Source: Echinarachnius parma
Lineage: Eukaryota > Echinodermata > Echinoidea > Clypeasteroida > Echinarachniidae
DNA: 64,000 bases
Direction: 5' to 3'
Assembly: GCA_037951105.1 (NCBI GenBank)
Contig: JBAMJV010000859.1
Span: forward strand, 53,127 to 117,126
In this document: positions 31,758-46,700 of the stretch, piece after piece
How positions within the stretch are numbered: the first letter of the stretch is position 1
How the letters are laid out: every line of letters begins with the position of its first letter
Made by a program: the position numbers and the translations under genes
Notes under the pieces: generated by a model
What the model saw: the letters and a program-made list of their open reading frames with translations, nothing else
Database searches by the model: none
What the model was told of the DNA's origin: nothing

Positions 31758-34700
31758 ATGGCGGAAGGTGGTAGTACGCAGACGCTAAGTACCAGTACTT
31801 CAGGTGGAACCTACAAAGGTATTTACCAAATTTACAAATCAATATCGTTTAAACTATTTGACAACTTTTAATATATAGTCCATGTCAATGCAAACTGTTA
31901 TGATGTGATGACGACACTGCTACAGCCTGATGTAGATCTATATTTCATAATGTGCAGTTCGCGTTAGTATCGGAATAACGGAATAATTCCACGCTTTATT
32001 TTACACGGTATGCCGTTTATATTGTATACAAGGTGTTCCAAGCCAAAGAAGTGAGGCGGGGATTAAGTATAGATAAACAAGAACGGGTGAAATATAAATG
32101 GTGAGATAATTAGAGAAGTAAGGTATTGTGAAAACAGATTATAGTATTGAGATCAGATAGAGTATATAGTCAAACAGAGAGAGACGAGATTGATTAACCA
32201 AATATTGAACGTAAGAGAAAAAAGAACACATACAATACATCAGTGCTTGGAATGTACATGTAAAAGGTACAGAAACAAGTATACAACATATGTGGACAAT
32301 ACTGGGGAGTAGGGAAAGGACAAGATGTAAAATTACACCACATAGCATAGACACATAGCATGATAGAGGGATTTTGTAACTCTGTTGACATGTGCAACAA
32401 CTATTGGTCATATGTGTAATTTGTGAGCTGATATATCCAATGCGTGATGTGTGAAAATGTATCGTTAAACATGTGTAATGAAAAGGCAAATAGCTCAGTA
32501 AGGAGCGACATTCCCGGGTGGGGGGGGGGGGGGGGGGAGGGTCTGTTCTCGTAGAAAGGATAAGAGTAAGTATGATTATCGGTAATTTGATACCCTAAGC
32601 AAGTAATCAATTTTTTGTAAACTCCTAAGCAAGTATTTTTGATACCGTAAGCAAGTAATCATTTTTTGTAAACCCCTAAGCAAGTTAAAACTTGATACCC
32701 TAAGCAAGTAATCTTTTTTTGTTAACCCCTATTAAAAGCAAGTTATAAATATTGTTGATACCCTAAGCAAGTAAGCTGAGTTTTTGAGACCCTAAACGAG
32801 TAATTCATCTTTTTGAGACCCTAAACGAGTAGTTCATCAGCCTAAAAAAGCATACCCCTTTTCCTGATTTTGTGTGATTTTGAGATCCTAAACGAGATAC
32901 TCGAGTATCGCGCCTGATCGTGAAAAACCACCCTAATTACTCGTTTTCTTGGTCACGCATGATACCCCCCTTTCAATGAGGACAGACCAATTGCGTAGTG
33001 ACAATCGATAACTCATTGCACTGCTTTTTTGTACCTGTTTAAAAACCTCCACCATAGACTTATCCAAACACTTCAATCATCCATGTCTTTATAACGACAT
33101 AGACATGCTTATATTTGTAATACGAATACAACGATGCTACGGTATGTGATAACCACTAGGGGTTTGTTAATAGGGACAATGTTACTTAATATTTTCATAT
33201 TGTATTATGAATAGAGCTCCATTCTTAGCGATATATTATAATACGAAATCTTCTATTCTTGTACGCTTGATATACCAAGGAGCAACTCGAGCCGTATCCG
33301 ATTTCAGTGATGACGAGTTGGCAGATCTGATCCCGAAGGTGGCATCGTGGGACAGGGTGTTCTACCATCTCAACCATGCTGGATCAGACGCTCCGTCTTG
33401 GAAGGAACTCCAAGGTAGTATTCGACGAAGCAGTCTAGTTGACACCATTTTGAAGAAGGAACCACACATAACTAGGCTGGAACTTGCAGCGGCTTTTATG
33501 CAAAATGGCGAATATCGCATTTCAATAAATGTTATATTTGGAGGTGAGTTAATCGAAAACTATGAACGATGTGAAATTATATAATCATGGTAACTAGTAT
33601 AATGGGTAACATAATCATTATGTTTATGTATGCCTTGTGATATGGATCCATTTTATTAGCACACAATTTTGCATCAATGTATTGTTTTGATTCTATGTTA
33701 TACAGTAGATCAGACCTCATTCTCCCGAAGCTATTACACAATCCATTTCATTGTCCATTCTACAGACAAATGTTATGATGAAGCCATCCATTTCCACGAC
33801 GACATAATGAATTTCTTGGTCATGGAAAGTCGCAGGTCGGAAAAAATAATTGATGCGAGTCATTCTCCACACACGTTTCAGGAAACAATCAAACAACGAC
33901 GTTACAGCGCTCTCTCTCTGTACAATGAAGAAATCCGAGGGAAATCTTCCGCAGAACTTGAAGAATGTCTGACGGCAATGGAAAGTAATAATATAAGCAT
34001 TTATTTCTTTCAATTAGTTAATGCAATCTAATCACTGTACACTAATAATCACCCCGCGAATCGTTAACACATTATACCTGTCTCTGGCAATTGCGTATGA
34101 GCAATGTTTGAGTTATGATGCGATGACGACACTGCTACAGCCTGAAGTAGATCCATATTTCATAATGTGCAGTTCGCGTCAGTATCGGAATAATAACGGA
34201 ATAACGGAATAATTCAACCAATGCTTTATTTTACACGGTATACCGTTTATATTGTATACACAGTGTTTCAAGCCCAAGAAGTGAGAAATACTTTAAAGGC
34301 GGGGATTAAGTATAGATAAACAAGAACGGGTGAAATATAAATGGTGAGATTATTAGAGAAGTAAGGTATTGGGAAATCAGATTTTACTATTGAGATCAAA
34401 TAGAGTATATAGTCAAACAGAGAGAGACGAGATAGACGTGAGTCCTTAGCACATTCTACCTGTCTCTGGCAATTGCGTTTGAGCAATGTCTGTTTTGAGT
34501 TTGTTCTCTTTGTTTCTTTTCATCTTTTTGTTGTATTTGTTTGGGGGCTGCTGTTCCTATGGTATATAAATTTACTTTGAGTAATGAAAATGTATCTGTA
34601 GGGCGTCAACTAAAGTTTTAATGTAAAGTGTGTCCCTTCATTATCTGATTCATTTATTTATAATTCTACTCTTTAATAAATATTGATAAATGAAAATAAA

Positions 34701-37700
34701 ACATATATTAAACCACATGACAGAAGATTCATCAACTTGGTCGTGAGAATATGAAACAGTGCCGGCTTAGAGATATCTCCATTATTATCTGATTGCCATG
34801 TAACAGTGCCATGTAATACTCAAAAATATTACATGGCAGCTCATGTACTGTATTTACTATAAAGTCAGGTAATAAAGTTCGATATAATTATATAATGCTC
34901 TTGATGTGTAACACGACTAAACAATTTTATATCGTGTATTCTGCTATATGTACAAACTTTAACAAAATTCATGAAACATTTATTTTTGACATGTGTTTAA
35001 TTTGCAGGGTTGGCAGACACAGGACCTGAATGGGCAGAGGGGGAGATGAAGGAATGTCATGATATTCAACGTCGAGTTGAGTCCTGGAAGGAAGACATTA
35101 CAAATCTACATGCGACCCTTAATAGACATCTTCGTGACGATCTTCCTCACGATGATCTTCTTCGGCAATTAGTGGGGTGGATTCTGTTTGGACTCGGAGA
35201 GTCGTGGTATTCAATGGCACACATCGAATTAAAATCTGCCCAGAAAAGAATTTCTTTTCTTGGAATGATTTTTAGATCATATACGAGAGAGGAAACCGGA
35301 AAACAGATGGCAGAATGTCTCGAAATGACAGGTGAAACTATTGATACAGCGCTGTTTGATTATGTATTCAACGCGACATCACTTAAACATGATGCACGAT
35401 TTATTGACATTGCATTGTACTTTTGTTTAATTATTGCACTAATGCAGTGGCGTAGCGTGGTCAGACTGCTTGGGGGGGGGGGGGGGGGGGTGGTGCATGC
35501 AAAAGTATTGGGGGGGCACACATTATGTATTTCTTTGTTTTTTCAAAAAAATACCCCTTATGTATACTATTGTTTTTTTTCTTCAAAGTATTAGGGGGGG
35601 GGGGGGGGGGCACGTGCCCCCGTCGCTACGCCACTGCACTTATGCATTTAACTTTTATTAGCTCATCAATATGAGACTAATCCAACTTTGTCTAAGAGAG
35701 ATTATATATTGTTTCAGTATTTTTTATCAGTAATGGAACATGAAATACAATAGGAACGCAAATTTGTTTTCCTTCCTTTCCCTTTTTTTTGGCATTTACA
35801 AAATATTTACCAATAATAAAGTAATGTCAAAGCAAGTTTGTATAAATAATCGATTATGAAATCATTAAAATACCATATCCCATGACTTTCATGACCTTTA
35901 TAATTCTTTTTCTACTTAGAACTATCTGAAACAGAGATCAGGCATGTAGCCGAGAAGACCAATACACATAGAATAGATGGCCTGTGCAAAATATTGCAGC
36001 TCCCTGAGCCAGTCGATGTGCAGGAATACATCAAGAGATACACCTCGAGACACGAACTCTTCCTCGCTCTCCGTCTCTCGGGATACAGCGGCCAAGCAGG
36101 ACGGCTTTATGGTATGATATCCTTCGTTTATGTATTTTATATAGTGGAACATCTCATAATTTAACTAGTGGTATCGTTGGGTTTTCTTAGATTTGTCGTA
36201 AAGGTTCCCTGACATGCCAATACAGGGTTGACGTGTGTTTATTTGTATAATATTATACAACAAATATCTGTAAAAGTTTTGACCTACATATGCGTCCGTA
36301 TATTCAAAACAAAGATTACAATTATTTTCTTAAGTTTGCTATGCCCCAAACTCTTAACAAAAAACCTCCAGAGTAAAAATCCCCCAGTGACTTCACCGGT
36401 TCATCATTGGTCATCTCACCGGAGATGAACAATTGACATGTTTTACAATATACTTTATGCTTCTTCTTCTACTTTTCTTTCCAGTCCTCATCATGGTAGA
36501 GCATATGAGACATAGCAACGGCTATTGAATTCCAAAGTGTGCCTTTTAGTATTGTTATTACAACCTGTGATGTTAATGGGTCATTCAATGTAAAATCACC
36601 CAATATATTAATTATTTCAATCGCACTCCCTTCAAATTTGTTCATATTGGATTTATATATGATATTTAAACCATATAAAGCACAAGATAATGTCAAGTTT
36701 GAGCCCAATTCTGCCAACGGTTGTGGCGCTATGGTCGATTCTGCTGGGGGACAGGGGGGGGGGGGGGGGGATGGTTGTATAAGAAAAATGTGCTTGCATG
36801 GGCACCGTTTTTCAAATCGCCATTGTCCGTTAACCGTTCGGTCAATTATTTTTGTAATGGTGTCAGTGGACTGGTTATGTTACATGCAATAAATTTATGC
36901 CATCTGTTTTCATGCATGAGTGAGTTTGGATACGATAACCTTTGACCTTAGACTTTGACTTTTCGTTTTACCTCGTGGATCAAATAATTTTGAGATTGTT
37001 AAAGCTTTAATCTTGGCTTGATATTATTTCCACAAAAATGAGAGAATTTGAGATATATATTTTGTTTTTTCTACAGCCTTGTTTTAAGTTTGCAACTTTC
37101 ACGCAATATTCATTATTTTAGACCTACACCCATGTCCAAGAATTTCATTGGGGTGTAATGGGATGTATTCACACTCTGGCTAACCTTAGTTTATTGGACC
37201 TGCTAATTTACTTTTTTTATAAATCGAGACAAATGTCATCATGGTACTTGTATTGATGTTCTAATGATACCACATGTTTCCAACCTGACAAGGTCCCTGT
37301 TGCAGAAAGAGATACAATCAATTGTGAGTCAGATCAAATGTTCTAAATGCACACATCTGATTGGTTGAAAGGCAGAAAATGTCTCTCTCTATAGGTGTAG
37401 ATCTTTTCTTGAATACAAACTTTCAAGTTCAAGTTCAAAATGAAAACTTGTACATCAACCATGAAAGCAAATATCTACAGGTATCCCTTTTCAATACATT
37501 TCATTATTTCTATGCAACATACATGTATGCAATAGTTACATGATTTAAAATCTGTAAACATTCAAACCTGATTCTTTCCAACTAAACCGAACACAAAAAG
37601 TTACTACCCCCTAGACAACTGCTCCTAATTTCATTATCAATAATTGTTTCAAGATGTCATCTTACCACAATATTTACACAGTTGTGTTGTACATTACATG

Positions 37701-40700
37701 TGAAAATCATCTGTTTATGGCCGAATGAGCACAGATTAAAGACAAAATAACGCAATTTCAAAAGTCACAAGAATTTGTGCGTGTCTGTCCATTTGTGTGA
37801 AACAGCACGTAATTATGGCCCAACATGCTTAATGCATTATTTATGGTTAGTGAAATTTCAAATTGTACTGTGTTACGATTGCAACTAATGCCATTAAAAA
37901 TCAAAATTAGTGGAATATCAAACAGCATTGTGATGTCTACACTATACAGGGTGGCTCCCCAAAAAGGGAACGGGGCGCTTCCCGAAACAATATAGTAGCA
38001 AAATGATTATGTCCATCAGATATGGTATATCAATAACAGTCATGTTGGTGGTGTATTTTTTAGGGCGATGTGAGTGACACCAAATCAGTGCCTGATAAAT
38101 CGGACTTACTTCCCGTCATAGTATCGAATAACTATGTATATTCTCTTGGCACTCAGCTGAATGCACACTAACTATGGCGCGCGTATTGCTCGTTGCTCGA
38201 TGCTATGACGGGCAGTTAGTGCGATTTATTTGACACTGACTTGGTATCACTCACAGCGCCCTAACACAAAAACTACATAACCAAAATGAATGTTCTTGGT
38301 ACCGTGTATCATTGGTAAAGACACCGTATCCGATGGACATAATCATTATGTTACTTTATTTTGGGAAATGCCCCCTTCCGTTTTTTTGGGGCCATCCTGT
38401 ATAGAGATCAGTTGAAGAAAACATGCATTTTAATTTCAAGGAACCGTTAAAGCCTTCCATCCGCTCGGTAAGTGATTGTTTAGAAATGACCATCTCTATC
38501 CAGGACAGTGTTTGTTTCTCTCACGAAGTGCTGGTCGGCGTTGCATTACCTACACGCACTCATATGGTTTTGAAATTGACATGTGTGGTCATTCGGGGTC
38601 AAAGTCATTTCATTGTAGGACACACTTAAAAGTTGGGAGTGGCGATAATCTTTTGATATATATCCCAATATTCAAAACGCACTGAAACACTCAGGAGTCC
38701 ATTTTTAAATCATACTTATTATGCAGATGTAGAGAAGCATGCGGAATACATTACAAAAACGATGGGCGTATCGTCAGATAGAACGTTTGACATGGAGGAC
38801 TGGGGCGCACATGTCAAGGTTCCGTACGGCTCACTGTCGAAGCAACAAAAGATAACGCTCCAGCGTCTATCTGAAGAGCCGAGCGGGAAAGGCGCCGATG
38901 AAATAGCCATAGTGCCTGGAATCAGATGCTGTCCTTCGGGTCTCAGGTTCAACTCTCCACTGATCTTATCTTTCCAGCATGACCTGACATTTGCCGAGGA
39001 CGAAAAGCTGTCCAACGACGGAGTTGTCATCTATTTGAGACAAGAGGAAGGCCGAAAAGGTACTATCGTACAGCTCACGTTTATTCTAAAAAATTTGGTA
39101 AAACGCGTTTAAATTTACAGCTTGATAATTAGCTCAAAACTTTAGAATGGACAATAGTGACCCCGAATTTTCCTTCAATTTTTATCAGATGATATCTTTA
39201 AAGTGTACAATTTCTTGAGTACAGTTGTGATTTGTATTTATGCGGTGCATAATGATTTATAGATATTTTGGAGAGAGGTTTTATCGAGCAAAATAGGATT
39301 TTGGAGCTTGTCTTTTTATTAATATACTGCACCAGGATCACGGATTCAAACTATGCCTACGAAAAGTGTGCATTAATTACTTATCATCTGTTTTTATCAC
39401 TGGGTTAAACCGTTCCATAATGTTGGAGCATTTTATCAAATTTATTATTATTTTGAGATTATATTTCTTTGTAAAATGTATACTATTTATGTACGTATGC
39501 ATGGAAATCGGAATTTACAAACCAGTTTACATATTGAATTCAAGAAAAACTTACTCTTACTGATTTATGTGCATATATACATGGAACGTTACGATCTTAG
39601 TACTGGTAGTTGTAAAGATCATCCATTTAAGTTCGCTCTCCATCAAGGTATAACAATATCAGAACATTTAACATATCAATCACAAAACGCGAAAATGGCA
39701 AACTGATTTGACAAACCATTTGATATATCCAAGAGCATATTGTTCTTACTGATTTGTGTACACAGAAACGTGGAAGACTGAACGTTACGATCTTAGTACT
39801 GGCAGTTCTAAAGATCTTCCGTTCAAGTTCGTTCTCCATCGAGACAGGATAGAAATTACCCTCGATCACTTCACTTCACTCTGGTTCTACGTCGAGAGGT
39901 ACATCATTCGCTACAAAACATTCAGGTGCAGACCATTCCTTCCAGAAAGGATGCCTTCGACAAAAATGCCCATCCTTCACCTACACGTGTACAGCACAAA
40001 AAGACTTTCCAAGGTAAAGTGTTACAAGTTAATAAACAATATAGTATGTTTACGATATTAATCATGAAATGTATTCGTTAGCCTCATAAAAATATGGAGA
40101 TGAACAGAGCCTATGACAAATGAATAATCACTTAGTTACCTAATACAATTTCTGATTTGTTGCCGAACAGGAAATTGAGCAGGAAGAGCACAGCTCAAAA
40201 CGCGCATACCACGAGGCCAGAGTCAGTCAGCCATTCAAAGTGAAGTACAACGATACTCCATTGACGGTCACCTGCCAACACAGTATCGCAGAACCTCAGG
40301 TAAAAGCAGTGAAAGGGGTAATCCAGTATCGATGCTGTCTGGAAAATCGCTCGTATTCAATTAATTTATCTTTATTTATTTATTTCTTCTCATAGGGTGG
40401 ATGGCCCATTTGTTTAAATTGCGTTCAAGTTTGCTTTTAAGGTAGCCCGTTCGCATATATATACATATATTTGCTGATTGTGGGTTTGTATTTAGTGCCT
40501 GATATGGTAGGTTTGTACAGTATCTGTTTATTGTCCGTATATTTGTTTTCATACACTATGTTAGTCTTTGTTATATCCGTCTTGTATTTCTTTGCTTGAT
40601 AATACAACCCAATCTTTCATGCATCTAATCTCTTTTACAGACCATTCCATACGCTGATCTTGCCAGCCCAAATCCAGGTCTGTTAGAATTTGAACTCGAT

Positions 40701-43700
40701 TTCACGCGCGGCGAATATGAACGAAATCTGAGAGTAAGTCTTCGTCAGGGCAATGACGCAACGCATCCACCTGCATCGTTCATGTTCTCTACGACATTTG
40801 AAGGTAAACTCCTCATGCAGAAATAATGATGAATGATGGCAGAATGGATGGTTATAAGAAAACAAATCAGAAGATTTTCATGATTACATTTGATTTGATT
40901 ATGTTGAACAAAACGAAGTTTAGAGTAAAGAAAAGTATGTAATTATTTCAGTAAGCGATTTCAACTACTGAACTACAAATCCCTTTATAAAGATCTTACC
41001 CATTTTTGCAAGGCAAGTTTCTAACGTTGCGAGAGAAAGAAAATGTCATTTAAGACCTAGCCTGAACAAATTGGGGCTGGAAACGTCGTGGAGTTATACT
41101 GACTAAGAACTTAAAGGGATAGTTCAGTTTTGGTATAGAGGGTGCTACACAAAATAATTTTTTGTGAGATAATGAAAAATTGTCGAATTTGAAAGAGTGT
41201 TGAATCTGAGAGAACATACAATTTTAATGACAGAATAAACCTTATTTGATCAAAATCGGTTCAGAAATGGCTGAAATATACATAAACAAAACCATCTGTA
41301 ATAATTGTGGGGCCCCACAATTTTTCGATAATTTTGAACGAGCCGTAACCAAAAAGAAATGTTTCCTCTTTTCAAAAATGTACAAAAGAGGTTTTAAAAT
41401 ATAGGTTTTCCCGCTCAATTTTGCACTTTTTTCAATCGAATTAATTTAGGGTCATTCGAATTCGCGCGTTGCCGCGTAATCGTTGGTATCGGTCTTCCAA
41501 ATTCCGAATAAGTGCATGCGAATTCATGCATACGAACACGCTTTCGTGAATAGACACAGAATTTCATTTATGGGCATTCGAATTCGCGAATGTGCAGCCA
41601 ACTGTCAACGGCCTTTCGCGAATTCGAATGACCATTGATGAAAAGGTATGCACTTTGTGCAAATTCACTTGCTCCTACGTGATTTTGAACGACTATTTAC
41701 GAATTCGAATGCTGCTTTGGTACGGCGATCGCAAATCGCGCGAATTCGTTTGCTCCTATTATCAATTCGATTGACACAATCGCGAAATTGAGCGGGAAAA
41801 CCTATAGTTGTTGATTATCTCTCTATCTAATCACTATTTCAAGAAAATATCACTTGCACAATATTTGAATTTAAATGGTAGAAACCAATGAGTTTTTAGA
41901 GAGCGCCCTCTTGAGTTTTAACGACTCTCTTTGAATGATAACAACGCTTTTTACTTAGTCATTTGTAGTGTTGCATTCCTTTCGAGCATGATGGAGTTAT
42001 AACTATTAGTAATGTAATTGTGCAGGTTTTGTTTACTAAAATTCAGTTTGACCAAAACTGTACTCTCTTTACCAAAACTCAACTATCCCTTTAAGGTCGG
42101 ACCGTACTTTTCTTCTGATTAAAGGGACAGTTCCTTTTTTACAAAACGTCTAAACAGTTTCCAGTTGACGGATGGGGATGAATGTAACACACAACACAAA
42201 ATCAGATCGAACAGCCCGGATTCTACGAATGAAAAACGAATGCGTCCCTCCATCAAACTATATATCGGTCAATAAAGGAGTTTAACTGATTATGCATAAT
42301 ATTACAATAATATTGTACTAATTCTGGTATAGGTATTGTGTAGCCGACATTTGTAAAGGTATGTCACGGAAAAAGATAAAAAAAATGAAGAATATGAAAT
42401 TACATGTTGTCAGTTTAAGCGAGGTTTGGTTATTTTGTTTAGTATCCGCTTATGCCGTTGTTATTTATGCGCGGGTCACGTAGCTAGCGCGGGTCACGTA
42501 GGGGTCACGCATAGCGTTGTAGTACTCCGTGGAATCCGTGTGCGAACTTTTTCACCGGGTGAATACACGTATAATGCACAATTAAATGTTGGACGACGAT
42601 ATATTAGTTTTAGGTCTATAACTCCACGAAAAAGAGATCTCAAGCCCTAATTTTTGCAGGCACGCTATTAAATGACATTTTCTTTCATATAAGACAATAA
42701 CCTCGCAACTTGTAAAATTTGGCTTGCCTTCGTTTATGTATGGTTTTACTCACATTATCTATCAGCGTGGTGTGGCTGTGTGGCAAGCCCATGTTCGCAT
42801 GGTGCGGTTATATCACAACAACGGCGAAAGCAGAAGACTAAAAAATAACCAAGATTAAAACCTATTTGTTCATTCTTTAATTACGAGACTTTTCTATTGC
42901 ACATTTGAAAGAAAGGTTGTTTATGCAATAACTAAACATGAATAACAACAACATGGTTATATTATGCTAAATCAGTTTTAAATTTTCTTTTGTCTGAAAT
43001 GAAGCTCATTTAAGAGATGATTTTTTCCATGTGTTCATATTCCTTTTTGTATTTTTAGAACCTAAGTTACAGGGCTGTTACTGTTAGATGTAAAATAATG
43101 GGGGTGTTACATTCATCCTCAGTCGACTGGAAACTATTTGTAAATCGCGGGTACCCTTTTCAAAAGCCCAAACTATAAGTCAAAAAGTTAATGTTGTCAT
43201 TTAAAATCAAAATTGTTCGATATTTATAACATTCTGGTTTTCATTCCTTTCTTCACTACCATGGACGTTTTGTAAGAAACGTAAAGATAACTGATGTGTG
43301 AACTATAAGCAGGACCCTTGGAGGCTATCATTTCATTGAGGTGGTACATACCCTCGGACACGTCCTTGCTTCTCTTCACACAACTAAACCGGAGACCTCG
43401 GACACGGTCATTCCCAATACCACCCCCCCACCCCCCCTCCCCCCCCCCCCCCCCGCTCAAACAACTACAGCTGAGTTCCCGGACACCATCGCTTGCACAA
43501 CTAAACGGAAAGTCTCCTATACATCCCACTCTGCACCCACACTCACATAAGTAAACCAATTGCCACCCCAAACATCGACCTCCACAACCCTACAAGTGAA
43601 TAACGACCACCTTTTCGTCGTATAAATGGTGGCCCTTAAAGGACAATGAAATCCGAAATGAAAAGTGTTGCTTGCACTATTAGACACTACATATGATGAA

Positions 43701-46700
43701 TAGTCCCTGAAAATTTGAGCACAATCGGTCAAGAAATATCTACGAGTAACTCAAATTCGCAACACACACTGGAAATATATTTTTTTAATTTTATTTTTTA
43801 AAATATACGTTTACTCTTCGTTTCAGCTCAACTTATATTCTGTATAATGCATTTATACACAACATATCATGATTTGGGGGAATGGAAAAGTGGGACTATG
43901 AAGAAAACTGTAAAAATGTGAATATGTGTGTACAAAACATATGGGGATAGTCCGCAAACTTATCAGAGTGCGTTGCCAATTCGGTCAAGTGATTAACCAC
44001 TTTTAGCATTCAATTAAAAAAACACGCTATTTGAAATTAATTTCGCAAACGGATTTCACGGAAGGCGGTATTACGTAATCACACATTTTCTCGCTTCAAA
44101 TTGAATGACAATTGTATTAAATAAAAACACGTTTTAAATCGAATGCAAACAACATGTTTTTGAATGATTGTTATATGAATTCGAATGCTAAAAATTGAAT
44201 TTGAACTGCAAAATACAGCTGCAGTGACAAAATCGGCGAAATTGAATGCACACAAAATGAATTCATGTGGCCAACTTACGTAATTGACGAAGAAATCCTA
44301 TAATATATATTACCGTACTTTTGTAATGTATTATTTCCTATGTTTAGGCTAACATCTTAATTCTTCGATTTTTTTTTAGACGGGCAGACATCAAGATGGT
44401 TCATAAATACATTCCAAGAATAACATTAGCTAGTTTGAATTCAAAAAGAAAATATGTATTAACATTAGAGCCGTTAACGCGAGAGGCGCTAATCAGAAAC
44501 CTGTAAAGATTTAACTTGTTTGTTTGTTTTACATTCAATAAACCAAAAGCAACTTCTGTTAATTGTACTTATGTGTGGGTTTATATAAATATTTAATTTA
44601 GAATGGGGCTTTATTTGTGTTAATGCTGACAATTTGTAAGAACGATATTGCGAGATGTACGGTTAATGTTCTTAACATAATTTAAATGTACTATGGTAAT
44701 GTCATTTCAGCTGGAAGAATATGTGGTTCTGATTCACATAAAGAATCCACGACGGGACTCTCGGAAGATAAACTTCGTAGAATAGCGAAGGCGATACCAT
44801 TTGGTGAAGATAAGATCATGGATCTAGGTATGGCCCTCGGCTTTCTGTACAAGGATGTCAAAACGTACTCATCAATGAACGTGTCGGGTGGTACAATCGA
44901 TAGAAGTGGGACATTCGACATGTTAATGGAGTGGACAGGGAAGACAGAAGCAGCAGACCAGGTCACACTCTTGCGGCAAGCCCTTCTGAGCGTAGAGTGG
45001 GTTACGGTTGTCGAGGAACATTTACCAGACACGTCAACAAAAGGTATGATCATACGCGTGAGGAAAGATGTTTGATGATGACAAACTTTGTTAATTGATT
45101 TCATATAAACTCCTCTGAAAAAGTTTGACAAGTTTTTTAAGCCACCTAATTCTCATTTATTTGAGACCTGTTTGTATCCTTTTATGCATCAGTGGATTAG
45201 ATAATTATCTCCTCTATAAAATGACACCACCTTTGAAACAATTGCTTGCTCTATGGCTGAGTACCTTCCCTTTGTTTTCAGGTGGGTCGCAAACAGAATG
45301 TTTGCCGAGAAATGCCACCTGCGAGATGCTGAAACCTCCGCCCCACACCCAGACGAAGTCACAGCAACCACCTTCCACAATGTCATCTTCAAGCCGAAGA
45401 TCATCAATAAACTGTTGAAGCAGCTTGCACCCGACAAAGCAACTGGCCCAGACCAAATCCCTGCAAGAATTCTTAAAGAGTGCAGTGCAGAGCTTGCCAG
45501 CCCACTTAGTCGCTTATTCCATCTCTGCTTTTCGCAAGGTGCTTTCCCAGGTCGATGGAAGACTGCTACAGTGACACCAATACACAAGAGGGACTCAAAG
45601 GCAGACCCATCCAACTATCGTCCCATCTCCCTACTCAGCATCATTAGCAAGGTCATGGAAGCAGCAGTAAACTTGCAGCTACAAAGATACATGTTCCAGA
45701 ATGACCTTATCTCAAACAGACAGTTTGGTTTCAGTCCAGGCCACAGCACTGCAGATCTTCTCACATACTGTCTCAGAAGTGGAACAACGCCATGGACAAA
45801 GGAGAGGAGGTGTGTGTCATAGCCCTGGATATCAAGGGAGCCTTTAACAAGGTGTGGCACAATGGCCTGCTAGCCAAACTTCGGTCAAAGGGCGTCTGCG
45901 GAAAACTGCGGACATGGCTACACAGCTACCTTTCAGGGAGATCAATCAGAGTCGTCATGTCGGGCCAGACTTCAGAAGCGTCGCCAATCAACGCTTCTGT
46001 TCCCCAGGGATCCATTCTCTGGCCTCTGCTATTCTCTATCTACATTGACGATATTGTTGACATGTGCGAGAATGAACTCTATCTATATGCAGATGACTCG
46101 ACACTGTTTGCTCCCATCCACTCACCTAAGTACATCAACGCTGTTGCTGCCGGTCTAAACAAGGATCTTGCCAAGATGAAAGCATGGGCTGACAAATGGA
46201 AGGTCACCTTTCAGCCAGCAAAGTGCAGGACAATGACAATATCAAGAAAACGAACTTCATCAAAACTGAACATCTATCTCGGGGACTGTCAGCTGGACGC
46301 GAATGACCAACTTGATATTCTGGGAGTCACGTTTGACTGCAAGCTCTCTTGGTCCAAACAAATTTCAGCTATCGCCACCAGAGATGGACAGAAAATAGGA
46401 GCTCTGAGGAGAGTTACTGGCAAGCTAGACACTACAGGCAGATCTACTGTCTACAAGTCACAAGTCAGGAGCATTATGGAATATGCCTGCCTATGCTGGA
46501 CAAACGCCCCACCAACCACTCTCAGCCAACTCGACAACATCCAGAAGAAAGCTCTCAAAATAATAGGAATCGATGAGACCACTGCACGCAACCTATTCTC
46601 CATCCCTAGCCTGTCCCACCGACGACAGATTGCTGCAGTGTCAACACTCTACAAAATGCATACTAGCAACTGCCCACAAGACCTGGCTGATATGCTTCCT

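Noticed and set aside
32580-32900. CRISPR-like array
   Set aside because: Units diverge and spacing is irregular with T-rich linkers. The context is an animal intron.
33706-33765. Upstream in-frame acceptor adding 20 residues to gene B exon 3
   Set aside because: Possible, but the added residues have no counterpart in gene A and the downstream site has the better pyrimidine tract. Left as an alternative.
43420-43460. Assembly gap filler or sequencing artefact at C runs
   Set aside because: Similar runs are embedded in recognisable dispersed repeats with consistent borders, so they are probably real, although exact lengths are doubtful.
45189-45614. Long - strand frame opposite the LINE in gene B
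   Set aside because: A shadow of the RT coding strand. The + strand has all RT motifs.
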